Position numbers and translations under genes: made by a program. A stretch of DNA of 64,000 nucleotides, from the NCBI GenBank assembly GCA_964531025.1, contig CAZHDY010000001.1:124001-188000 (forward strand), in the 5' to 3' direction. The notes under the pieces were generated by a model, which saw nothing but the letters and a program-made list of their open reading frames with translations, had not been told where the DNA came from and searched no databases. Origin of the DNA: CALMEC01 sp964531025. Its GTDB lineage: Bacteria > Actinomycetota > Thermoleophilia > Miltoncostaeales > Miltoncostaeaceae. Numbering within the stretch: the stretch's first letter is position 1; each line of letters begins with the position of its first letter. Positions 8,468 through 15,636 of this stretch are shown one piece after another.

Positions 8468-8566
8468 TGCTCCCGTCGGTCGACCCTGCGAACAGGCGAA
8501 TAGTACCGCCCTCGCGTCGCATCGGACCCTGGACCGGCCACGGCGTCGAGTGAGAGGCTGCCGGGA

Positions 8567-9991
8567 ATGCACACGCGCCGCCATGTCACCGGCGACGGGT
8601 CGGGCTCTCCGCTCGTCCGTCGATTCGCCGCGATCCGTGCCGAGTTCGACGTTCCCCCGGCCTTCGCCTCCGACGTCCTGGACGAGGCGGAGACCGCCGC
8701 CCGGCAGTCGCCGAACGGTCTGCCGGAGAGCACCGAACCGTTCTTCACCCTCGATCCGCCCGGCAGCATGGACCTGGACCAGGCCATGCACCTCTCACGG
8801 GACGGTGAGGGCTTCCGGGTGCGGTACGCCATCGCCGACCTCCCCGGATACGTCACCCCTGGTGGTGCCGTCGACCGTGAGGCTCGTGAGCGCGGGGTCA
8901 CCGTCTACGCACCGGATGCCCGTGTCCCGCTCCATCCCCCGGTGCTCAGCGAGGGCGCCGCGAGCCTTCTGCCCGGGGCACTCCGGGCGGCGTACGTCTG
9001 GGACATCCGGCTCGACGCCGCCGGCGAGATCGCGGACGTCGACCTCGAACGCCGGCTCATCCGGAGTGTCGCGCGCATGGACTATCCGTCCATCCAGCGC
9101 GAACTCGACCGGGGCGTACCGGACTCCCAGCTCATCCTTCTGCGGAAGATCGGGATGCTCCGCATCGACCGCGAGACGGCGCGCGGTGGTGCCAGCCTGG
9201 CACTGCCCGATCAGGAGGTCGTACGGCAGCCCGGCGGGTGGACCGTCACCTTCGTTCCGCCTCTCGCCGTGGAGGACTGGAACGCCCAGATCTCACTCCT
9301 CACCGGGATCGCCGCCGCCAGGCTGATGGTCGACGCCGGCGTCGGCATCCTTCGGACCATGCCCGCGGCGGACCCGAAGGCCCTGAAGGATCTTCGCAGC
9401 GTCGCCGCCGCCCTCGGCATCGACTGGCCCGCTGCACGCCCCTACGGCGAGGTGCTTCGATCGCTCGATCGGTCCGATCCTCGGCACCTGGCCTTCGTCC
9501 ACCGAGCGGCCCGGCTCTTCCGCGGAGCCGCGTACACCGTCCTGAACGGATCGACTTCCGCGCCGGCGCCCGAGCATGCGGCCCTGGCAACGCCCTACGC
9601 ACACGTAACCGCGCCGCTTCGACGGCTCGTCGACCGCTTCACCCTGGTCATCTGTGACGCCCTCCACCACGGGCACGCCGTTCCGGACTGGGTCACAGAG
9701 GCGCTTCCGACCCTGCCGAAGACCATGTCGGCGGCGGACCGACGCGCCGGCGGCGTGGAGCGCGCGTGCGTGGATGCGGTGGAGGCCGCCGTACTCAGCG
9801 CGTGGATCGGTCGACGCGTCCCGGGCGTCGTCATCGATCGGGTCGACGACACCCGGGTTCTCGTCCAACTCACACGTCTGGGTGTGGAGGCGCGTGCGAC
9901 AGGCCGTGCACCGGTGGGATCGCCGGTCGAGGTTGAGGTCGTGGCCGCGTCCATCGACGCGGGCACGGTCGAACTGCGTCTCGCCGGCTAA
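8567..9991 (+). CDS. RNB-domain exoribonuclease (RNase II/R family, compact form)
   Basis: Probable 3'-5' exoribonuclease. 474 aa, shorter than RNase II (about 640) or RNase R, with no clear N-terminal cold-shock domains. The RNB core starts near residue 60: FTLDPPGSMDLDQAMHL matches the Mg-binding Dx5DxD pattern, and AIADLPGYVTPGGAVDREARERGVTVY is the following RNB block. Conserved TAPLRRLVDRF appears near 345. The last 70 residues could be a small OB/S1-like domain (VVIDRVDDTRVLVQL). Its stop overlaps the convergent rpiR-type gene by 4 nt. Confidence 0.85.
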   Translation: MHTRRHVTGDGSGSPLVRRFAAIRAEFDVPPAFASDVLDEAETAARQSPNGLPESTEPFFTLDPPGSMDLDQAMHLSRDGEGFRVRYAIADLPGYVTPGGAVDREARERGVTVYAPDARVPLHPPVLSEGAASLLPGALRAAYVWDIRLDAAGEIADVDLERRLIRSVARMDYPSIQRELDRGVPDSQLILLRKIGMLRIDRETARGGASLALPDQEVVRQPGGWTVTFVPPLAVEDWNAQISLLTGIAAARLMVDAGVGILRTMPAADPKALKDLRSVAAALGIDWPAARPYGEVLRSLDRSDPRHLAFVHRAARLFRGAAYTVLNGSTSAPAPEHAALATPYAHVTAPLRRLVDRFTLVICDALHHGHAVPDWVTEALPTLPKTMSAADRRAGGVERACVDAVEAAVLSAWIGRRVPGVVIDRVDDTRVLVQLTRLGVEARATGRAPVGSPVEVEVVAASIDAGTVELRLAG

Positions 9992-10821
9992 CCGGCGGCG
10001 ACGGCCCCCGTGTCGACGGCGCTGAGCGTCCGGGCCTGGGCCTGAGGGGCCATGGCGTCCGCCAGAGCCTGGGCGACGGCGACGAAGGCCACAAGTCCCG
10101 GCGCTCCGCCCCCACGTTCATCCGCCGGGACCACGAGCGACACCCCCGCCCGTGCAACGGGCGACAGACTGGAATCCACGAGCGACACACCTGGGAGGGA
10201 CAGACCGCGTGCGGCCTCAAGCGCGGCGTCGGCCACCGAGATCTCGCGACCCACCGCGACGGCGAGGACCCCGGCCGTCTTCTCCAGGCTTCCGAGCCGG
10301 GCGCGGAAGCGCGGCTCGAGGCTCTCGATCACGACGACCGGTCGACCGGCGCGCTCGATGCGCTCCTCGAGGAGGGCGATGATCGGGCGTGCGTGTCCCT
10401 CGCCGGCGATGACGATCGGGCTGCGTCCCGCGAGCGCGGCGGCGAGCGGTGCGATGCCGTCCGAACCCAGACGCGAGAGCGCATCGTCGAGGGCGAGGTG
10501 GTCGGCGGCGAAGAGGTTCTTGATGCCGTCCCCACCGGTGAACAGCCCGAGCTGGCCGGCACGACGCGGCGGGAGGGCAGGGCGCTGTGCGGCGCGGACG
10601 GTGCGTTGGAGTTCCGGGTATCCGGAGTATCCGAGGGCCTGGGCGAATCGCACGACGGTGGCCGGGCTGCAGTGCGCGGCGTGTGCGATCTCGTGGGCCG
10701 ACAGGAGGGGCAGCTCGGCGATGTGGTCGACCAGGTACCGGGCGAGCGCCTGCTGCGCCGGGCTGAAGGACTCGTACTCGCGGCGGAGCCGCTCGGCAAG
10801 GGTGTGGGCGTCAGGTGGCAT
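9988..10821 (-). CDS. RpiR-family transcriptional regulator (HTH + SIS)
   Basis: Regulator with an N-terminal HTH (about 1-77; SPAQQALARYLVDHIAELPLL, CSPATVVRFAQALGYSGYPEL) and a C-terminal sugar-isomerase-like SIS domain (about 120-255). SIS domains bind phosphosugars, so control of sugar metabolism is likely, but no sugar gene is adjacent and the ligand is unknown. 277 aa, normal for the family. Convergent with the RNB gene and followed upstream by the AAA ATPase on the same strand. Confidence 0.88.
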   Translation of the reverse strand: MPPDAHTLAERLRREYESFSPAQQALARYLVDHIAELPLLSAHEIAHAAHCSPATVVRFAQALGYSGYPELQRTVRAAQRPALPPRRAGQLGLFTGGDGIKNLFAADHLALDDALSRLGSDGIAPLAAALAGRSPIVIAGEGHARPIIALLEERIERAGRPVVVIESLEPRFRARLGSLEKTAGVLAVAVGREISVADAALEAARGLSLPGVSLVDSSLSPVARAGVSLVVPADERGGGAPGLVAFVAVAQALADAMAPQAQARTLSAVDTGAVAAG

Positions 10822-10875
10822 CGCGGGTTTCGTTCGACGCGACGCGCGCCGTCCCTTCCCGCCCCGCGCTCGAGA

Positions 10876-12393
10876 TCAGGCGGTGGCGCCCTGCCCCTCG
10901 GATGATTGTGCGCGGCGGCGTTCGAGGGTGGCGGCCTCCGGGCTCGCCGGTGACGGCCACACGAGGTCCTCCGGACCGAGCGTCGAGATCTCGACGGCGG
11001 GATCGTCGGCGGCTCGACCGGCGTGCAACCGCATGGCGTCCTCGAACAGGTTCCGCACCTCGCGGGCGTTTCCGAACGTCGGACCGGCGTTCGCGACCAT
11101 GAGCTCCGTCACTTCACCGAGCCGCGCGTCACCCTCCGGCGACAGGACGTAGTCGTATTTCGCGATCATGCTGTGGAAGATGCCCGCGAGCTCCTCCGCC
11201 GAGTACGACGCGAACTGCAGGATCTGCGAGAAGCGGCTCCGGAGGCCGGGGTTGCTGTCGAGAAGACGCGCCATGGGCTCGTCATACCCGGCGAGGATGA
11301 CCGCGAGACGGTCGCGGTGGTCCTCCATGCGCTTGAGCAGGGCGGCGATGGCCTCCTGCCCGAAGTCCTGCTGTCCCCCTCCGTTGAGCGTGTAGGCCTC
11401 GTCGATGAACAGCACGCCGTCGAGCGCCTCGGCGACCTTCTCGTCGACCTTGATCGCCGTCTGGCCGATGAAGCCCGCGACGATGCCGGCGCGATCCGTC
11501 TCGACCAGGTGTCCGGAGGCCAGCACCCCCAACCCCTGGTAGATGCGCCCCATGAGGCGGGCCACGGTGGTCTTGCCCGTGCCGGGCGGCCCGATGAAGA
11601 CGAGGTGCAGGCCGACGTCGGGCACCTTCTTGCCCTCGGCCTTCCTCCGTTCCTGGACGCTGATGAGGTCGGTGAGCTTCTCGATCTCCTCCTTGACGTC
11701 GCCGAGACCGATGAGCTCGTTCAGCTCGGCCATGGCGGACTCGAGCTCCGCCGCGCGCTGCTCGGGGGTGAGGTCCTGCACCTGCGGGCTCGCCGCGCCC
11801 TCCAGTGGCGGGGCGCTGCCGGCGGTGACCTCCTTCGCGTCGGACGGACGTCCCGCTGCGGTGAGCGCGGCTGCCCACTCCCGCCGCACGGCGGCGGTGA
11901 CGTCGGGGTCCACGGGTCGTGCGCCGGATGCCGCCGTGACGGCCTGAGCCAATGCGTTCGCGGCGTGGGCGTGGTCTCCCTGTTCGGTCGCGACGGAAGC
12001 CAGCAGACGCAGGGCGCGGACGGTGGTCCAGTCGGCACCGCGGATGCGATCGGTCAGGCCGGCCGCCTCGTCCAGGGCTTCGCGGGCGCCGGTCAGGTCT
12101 CCGGAGCGCTGCCTGGCGCGGCCGAGGTCGGTGAGCCATCCCTCGGCGAGGAGGTCGATGCGTCCCAGGGTGCGGGCACCTGCGACGGCCTCGTCGAGCG
12201 CCGGGAGAGCGGCGGCCGGGTCGTCCTGTGCCAGGGCGAGCTGCCCGGTCATGTGGGCGACGACGACCGGGACGAGGGGATCCGTCTCGCGGATCTGGAG
12301 CCGGCGGATGAGATCGCCGGCCTCCTGAAGACGCCCTGCGGCGATCGCACGGTCGAAGGCGTCCGTGACAACGGCGAGTCGATTGGCTGGCAC
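10876..12393 (-). CDS. TPR-containing CbbX/CfxQ-type AAA ATPase
   Basis: 505 aa. Residues 1 to about 200 are alanine-rich helical repeats with TPR character. Residues about 225-480 are an AAA module of the CbxX/CfxQ family: LIGLGDVKEEIEKL, Walker A FIGPPGTGKTTVARLMG, Walker B DGVLFIDEAYTL, sensor ILAGYDEPM and arginine-finger region NPGLRSRFSQ. The layout resembles EccA of type VII secretion and SpoVK/CbbX remodellers. No other ESX or Rubisco gene is near, so the client is unknown. A GTG start at 12393 is used. Confidence 0.85.
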   Translation of the reverse strand: MPANRLAVVTDAFDRAIAAGRLQEAGDLIRRLQIRETDPLVPVVVAHMTGQLALAQDDPAAALPALDEAVAGARTLGRIDLLAEGWLTDLGRARQRSGDLTGAREALDEAAGLTDRIRGADWTTVRALRLLASVATEQGDHAHAANALAQAVTAASGARPVDPDVTAAVRREWAAALTAAGRPSDAKEVTAGSAPPLEGAASPQVQDLTPEQRAAELESAMAELNELIGLGDVKEEIEKLTDLISVQERRKAEGKKVPDVGLHLVFIGPPGTGKTTVARLMGRIYQGLGVLASGHLVETDRAGIVAGFIGQTAIKVDEKVAEALDGVLFIDEAYTLNGGGQQDFGQEAIAALLKRMEDHRDRLAVILAGYDEPMARLLDSNPGLRSRFSQILQFASYSAEELAGIFHSMIAKYDYVLSPEGDARLGEVTELMVANAGPTFGNAREVRNLFEDAMRLHAGRAADDPAVEISTLGPEDLVWPSPASPEAATLERRRAQSSEGQGATA

Positions 12394-12487
12394 AGCACGC
12401 CTCCGGCGTCGGGGCTCAGGTTCGGGGCGAGTCTAGTCGGAGTGCGGTCGGAGGTTCGAAGGTCTCTCGGACGTGTGTGATTCCGCA

Positions 12488-12526
12488 CAGCGGGGTGGAT
12501 GGTGCCGGGCACGATCCACCCCGCTG
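12488..12526. repeat. 39-nt near-perfect palindrome between divergent genes
   Basis: Arms CAGCGGGGTGGAT and ATCCACCCCGCTG (13 bp, perfect) enclose GGTGCCGGGCACG, which itself can pair GTGC/GCAC. It lies 5' of both the AAA ATPase and pgsA, so it is not an ordinary 3' terminator. The inner GGTGCC-G-GGCAC core resembles the cores of the REP-like palindromes at 6.0 and 35.3 kb. The rest of the 256-nt gap shows nothing else apart from the pgsA -10 box. Confidence 0.7.
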
Positions 12527-12636
12527 ACCGCGTCGAACCCTCCCTTGGCCACCGGTCCGAGGGCCTCCGTCCACGCGCCGGCCGCGACCGCGTGCGCCGA
12601 TGACGATCCGCCCGGGGTGAGGTCCCGGCAGCCACG

Positions 12637-12642
12637 TATCAT
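12637..12642 (+). promoter_or_regulatory. -10 box (TATCAT) of pgsA
   Basis: TATCAT ends 7 nt before the GTG start of pgsA at 12650 with no Shine-Dalgarno, predicting leaderless transcription. Confidence 0.5.
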
Positions 12643-12649
12643 CACGGCC

Positions 12650-13228
12650 GTGTCCAGCCCGCTCCTGAACGCACCCCTGGCGGTGACCTGGCTTCGCGTG
12701 ATCGCGATCCCGGGCCTCATGGTGCTCCTTCTCATGGATCCCGACCGCATCCCCGGCGGGCGCTGGTGGGCGTTCGGCGTCTTCGTGGGTGCGGTCCTCA
12801 CGGACTGGGTCGACGGCCGCATGGCCCGCTCGCTCGGGCAGGTGACCGTGCTGGGCTCGTTCCTGGACAGCCTGGCCGACAAGCTCCTCATCACCGCCGC
12901 CCTGGTGGCGCTCATCGAGATCGACGAGATGACGGCATGGGCGGCGATCATCATCATCTCCCGCGAGTTCGCGGTGACGGGCCTGCGCATGATCGCGGCG
13001 ACCGAGGACCTCATCATCCCCGCCGGGAATCTGGGTCGCTGGAAGATGACGAGCCAGAGCCTGGCGCTCGCGTGGATCATCGCGCCCGGCGGACCGAAAC
13101 TCGTGGAGGACATCCTGCTCTACCTCGCACTCTTCCTGACGGTCCTGTCGGGGGCGTACTACTTCGTCATGGCGCGCAAGCGGCTCTTCGGGAGCAAGCC
13201 CGCGGGCAAGACGCTGGAACGCCTGTGA
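12650..13228 (+). CDS. pgsA: CDP-diacylglycerol-glycerol-3-phosphate 3-phosphatidyltransferase
   Basis: Integral membrane CDP-alcohol phosphatidyltransferase that makes phosphatidylglycerophosphate. 192 aa with four to five membrane helices. The family motif D-x2-DG-x2-AR-x8-G-x3-D-x3-D is complete in TDWVDGRMARS...GSFLDSLADK (about residues 45-70). The GTG at 12650 (product SSPLLNAPLAVTWLRV...) is preferred over a longer frame because the upstream part lacks homology and a -10 box sits 7 nt before the GTG. The stop overlaps plsY by 4 nt (GTGA). Related CDP-alcohol transferases with other acceptors cannot be fully excluded. Confidence 0.9.
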   Translation: MSSPLLNAPLAVTWLRVIAIPGLMVLLLMDPDRIPGGRWWAFGVFVGAVLTDWVDGRMARSLGQVTVLGSFLDSLADKLLITAALVALIEIDEMTAWAAIIIISREFAVTGLRMIAATEDLIIPAGNLGRWKMTSQSLALAWIIAPGGPKLVEDILLYLALFLTVLSGAYYFVMARKRLFGSKPAGKTLERL

Positions 13229-13836
13229 ACCTGACGATCGCCCTGGTGGCGGCATACATCCTCGGCTCCATCCCGTTCGGCTTTCTCATCGGCCGCATGC
13301 GCGGGGTGGATCTGCGGACCGTCGGCAGCGGCAACATCGGAGCGGCGAACGCCTTCCGCAACCTGGGACGCGGCTGGGGCATCCTCACGATGGCCCTCGA
13401 CATCGGCAAGGGTGTCGTGGGCGTCGTGATCGGACGCCTGCTCCTGGACGACCCCTGGCCCATCGCCTCGGGTGCGGCCGTCATGATCGGCGCCATCTTC
13501 CCCGTATGGCTGCGGTTCAAGGGCGGTAAGGGTGTGGCCGCCGCGGGCGGTGTCGTGATCGGGCTCTTCCCGTTGGTCGCCGCCGTACTCCTGCCGGTGT
13601 GGCTCGTGGTCGTCGCCGTCTCGCGCATCACGTCCCTGGCCGCGGTCGTCACCGCGCTGGCCTTCACCCCGCTCGCCTGGGCCTTCGGCTACGGCTGGGA
13701 GTACCTCGTGCTGGCCGGGGTAATGTCCCTCCTCATCCTCGTCCGCCACCGTGCCAACATCGGACGCCTGCTGAACGGGTCCGAGGCCCGCATCCAGCTC
13801 GGCGGGAAGAAGACGTCACCCGGACACGATGCCTGA
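13225..13836 (+). CDS. plsY: Acyl-phosphate:glycerol-3-phosphate acyltransferase PlsY
   Basis: Five-helix membrane enzyme that acylates glycerol 3-phosphate with acyl-phosphate, the first step of phospholipid synthesis. 203 aa. Family motifs: SIPFGFLIGRMRGVD, GSGNIGAANAFRNLG, RFKGGKGVAAAGG and HRANIGRLLNG. The GTG start overlaps the pgsA stop, and the gene ends 8 nt inside the next one, so pgsA-plsY-SDR is a tight operon. Confidence 0.95.
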   Translation: MNLTIALVAAYILGSIPFGFLIGRMRGVDLRTVGSGNIGAANAFRNLGRGWGILTMALDIGKGVVGVVIGRLLLDDPWPIASGAAVMIGAIFPVWLRFKGGKGVAAAGGVVIGLFPLVAAVLLPVWLVVVAVSRITSLAAVVTALAFTPLAWAFGYGWEYLVLAGVMSLLILVRHRANIGRLLNGSEARIQLGGKKTSPGHDA

Positions 13837-14821
13837 CGCCGTTCTCATCACCGGGGCCACCGGCTTCGTCGGTGCCGCCATCCTCGAGCGTCTCGTGGCG
13901 CAGGGACGGCCGGTGCGGGCGCTCACGCGCAGCGACGAGGGGGCGGCCACACTGCGGGCCGCGGGAGCCGAACCGGTGCGGGGCGACATCCTCGACCCCG
14001 CTTCGCTCAGGACGGCGATGGAGGGCTGTGCGGTCGTCTACCACGTCGCCGGGCGCAACGCGTTCTGCCTTCCGGACCCCACGCCGCTCTACACCATGAA
14101 CGTCGACGGCACGCGCAATGTGGTGGAGGCCGCGGCGGCCGCCGGCATATCGCGCATCGTCTACACGTCATCGGCGGCGACCATCGGCGAACCCACGGGC
14201 GTCGTCGCGACCGAGAGCACACCTCACCGCGACGAGTTCCTCTCGCACTACGAGCGGTCGAAGTGGGAGGCCGAGATCGTGGCGTTCGAGACCGCTGATC
14301 GTCACGGTGTCGCGCTGGTGAGCGTGAACCCGGCCTCGGTCCAGGGTCCGGGACGGGTCCGCGGCACCGCGAAGCTCCTGATCGGATACCTCAACGGCAC
14401 GCTGAAGGCGCTGATCGACTCGCAGATGAGCGTGGTCGACATCGCCGACTGTGCCGAGGGGCACCTCCTCGCCGAGACGGCCGGGGTCCCCGGCGAGCGC
14501 TACATCCTGTCCGGCGTGACGCTCACTGTCCGCGAGGCCGTGGAGGTCATGGGACGGGTGGCCGGCATCACCGACCCGCCGCGCATCATTCCGCCGCGCG
14601 CCGCGTCCGGACTGGCCTCGGTCGTGGGAACCGTCGGCCGCGTGCGGAAGAAGCGGGCGCCGCTGTGCACCGAGATGATGCGGACCCTCCTGCACGGCCA
14701 CGCCTACGACGGATCGCGGGCCGAACGTGAGCTCGGGCTGCACTACACGCCGATCGAGGAGACGCTCCGCCGCACCTACGCGTGGTACGTGGAGAACGGT
14801 CATGTGAAGGAGCGGGACTAG
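13829..14821 (+). CDS. Extended SDR / NAD(P)-dependent epimerase-dehydratase-like protein
   Basis: 330 aa. An N-terminal Rossmann fold with TGATGFVGAAI (about 7-17) and the catalytic pair in HYERSKWEAE (Y-x3-K, about residues 144-148) place it in the dihydroflavonol-reductase/3-beta-HSD-like atypical extended SDRs. The substrate is unknown; hopanoid- and terpenoid-linked reductases share this family. Third gene of the pgsA-plsY operon. Its stop codon falls on the left terminal repeat of the element at 14818. Confidence 0.85.
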   Translation: MPDAVLITGATGFVGAAILERLVAQGRPVRALTRSDEGAATLRAAGAEPVRGDILDPASLRTAMEGCAVVYHVAGRNAFCLPDPTPLYTMNVDGTRNVVEAAAAAGISRIVYTSSAATIGEPTGVVATESTPHRDEFLSHYERSKWEAEIVAFETADRHGVALVSVNPASVQGPGRVRGTAKLLIGYLNGTLKALIDSQMSVVDIADCAEGHLLAETAGVPGERYILSGVTLTVREAVEVMGRVAGITDPPRIIPPRAASGLASVVGTVGRVRKKRAPLCTEMMRTLLHGHAYDGSRAERELGLHYTPIEETLRRTYAWYVENGHVKERD

Positions 14822-14987
14822 ATGAGTAGTGCCACGGCGATCGTGGCGTGGTGCGTGCCCCCGGCGGCGCGGATGCGCCACCGGACACCTCGGAAAGGAC
14901 ACCACCCTGACCATCGGTGTCCAGCGACGCCCCGCATCCACCGGTGACGCGCCCCACATCCACGCCGCCGTGGCACTACTCATCTAG
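14818..14987. mobile_element. 170-bp non-coding element with 21-bp perfect terminal inverted repeats (MITE-like), copy A
   Basis: The left end reads AGATGAGTAGTGCCACGGC preceded by CT; the right end is its exact reverse complement followed by AG, so 21 bp match perfectly and the outermost four bases are CTAG at both ends. Inside are no long ORFs, only GC-rich sequence with CCCCGGCGGCGC and CCACCGGTGACGCGCCCC blocks that recur in a second copy at 59915. The left end covers the stop codon of the SDR gene. The remaining bases to 15120 show nothing I can identify. Confidence 0.75.
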
Positions 14988-15120
14988 GGCGACCGATCCA
15001 CGGTGGCGGAAGGACTGATCGCAGCCCGCCCGGCGGACCAACGACGAGTACGCGTTTCGCCGCACCCAACGGGAAACATCACCCGCTGCCCGAGGGGCCC
15101 CGCGCGAAGCCCGGGACCAT

Positions 15121-15636
15121 CTACCGGCGACCCGGCTGGGCCCCGTCCTCACGCTGCGGCGTCAGGCTGATCTCGGTCTCGATCCCCTCGCGCATGCCGA
15201 TGCGCACCACGTCACGCGGCGTGCCGGGCATCACGAGGTAGACGGTGATCGCCCCTTCCGCGGGGACGTATGTGCCGGAGCCCGCGACCCGCGCGCTGAC
15301 GAACCGGGGATCCCGGTCGGCGCGTGCAAGGACCGACGAGCGTCCGTCCAGCCGATGTGCCGTCAAGGTCGGGATCGGAACCAGGCGCTTCGACCGGTTC
15401 ACGATCGCCGCCACCGCGACGGTGCCGTTGATGTCCTCGCGTTCGATGACGTCCTCAAGGCGCACAACCGTCGAATCGGAGGCCGCGAAGTCGACGAGCC
15501 CGCCGAGGCCGTCCTTCAGGCCGGCGTACTGACCGCTCTCCGAGCCGGGACCCTCAGGATCGGGATCGCCGCACCCGGCGGTACCGAGCGCCATCATGGC
15601 CGCGGCGAGCATGGCGACCAGGCGTTGACTACGCAT
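15121..15636 (-). CDS. Putative secreted lipoprotein of unknown function
   Basis: 171 aa. MRSQRLVAMLAAAMMALGTAGC is a lipoprotein signal with lipobox TAGC and the lipidated cysteine at about residue 22. The mature part is a beta-rich domain (residues about 50-165; VAVAAIVNRSKRLVPIPTLTA, GTYVPAEGAITVYLVMPG), possibly an Ig/DUF4352-like fold. No family is recognised. The start at 15636 lies 8 nt inside the end of ligD, so it is the last gene of an oxidoreductase-ligD-lipoprotein operon. Confidence 0.75.
   Translation of the reverse strand: MRSQRLVAMLAAAMMALGTAGCGDPDPEGPGSESGQYAGLKDGLGGLVDFAASDSTVVRLEDVIEREDINGTVAVAAIVNRSKRLVPIPTLTAHRLDGRSSVLARADRDPRFVSARVAGSGTYVPAEGAITVYLVMPGTPRDVVRIGMREGIETEISLTPQREDGAQPGRR

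Noticed and set aside
12473..12649. N-terminal extension of PgsA from an upstream start
   Set aside because: The extension crosses the 39-nt palindrome, lacks family similarity, and a leaderless GTG with TATCAT fits the family start.
14818..14987. A conserved minus-strand peptide (PRSPWHYSS) shared with 59.9-60.0 kb, suggesting two homologous genes
   Set aside because: The shared peptide comes from the repeated DNA of the TIR element; the frames lack proper starts and diverge outside the element.
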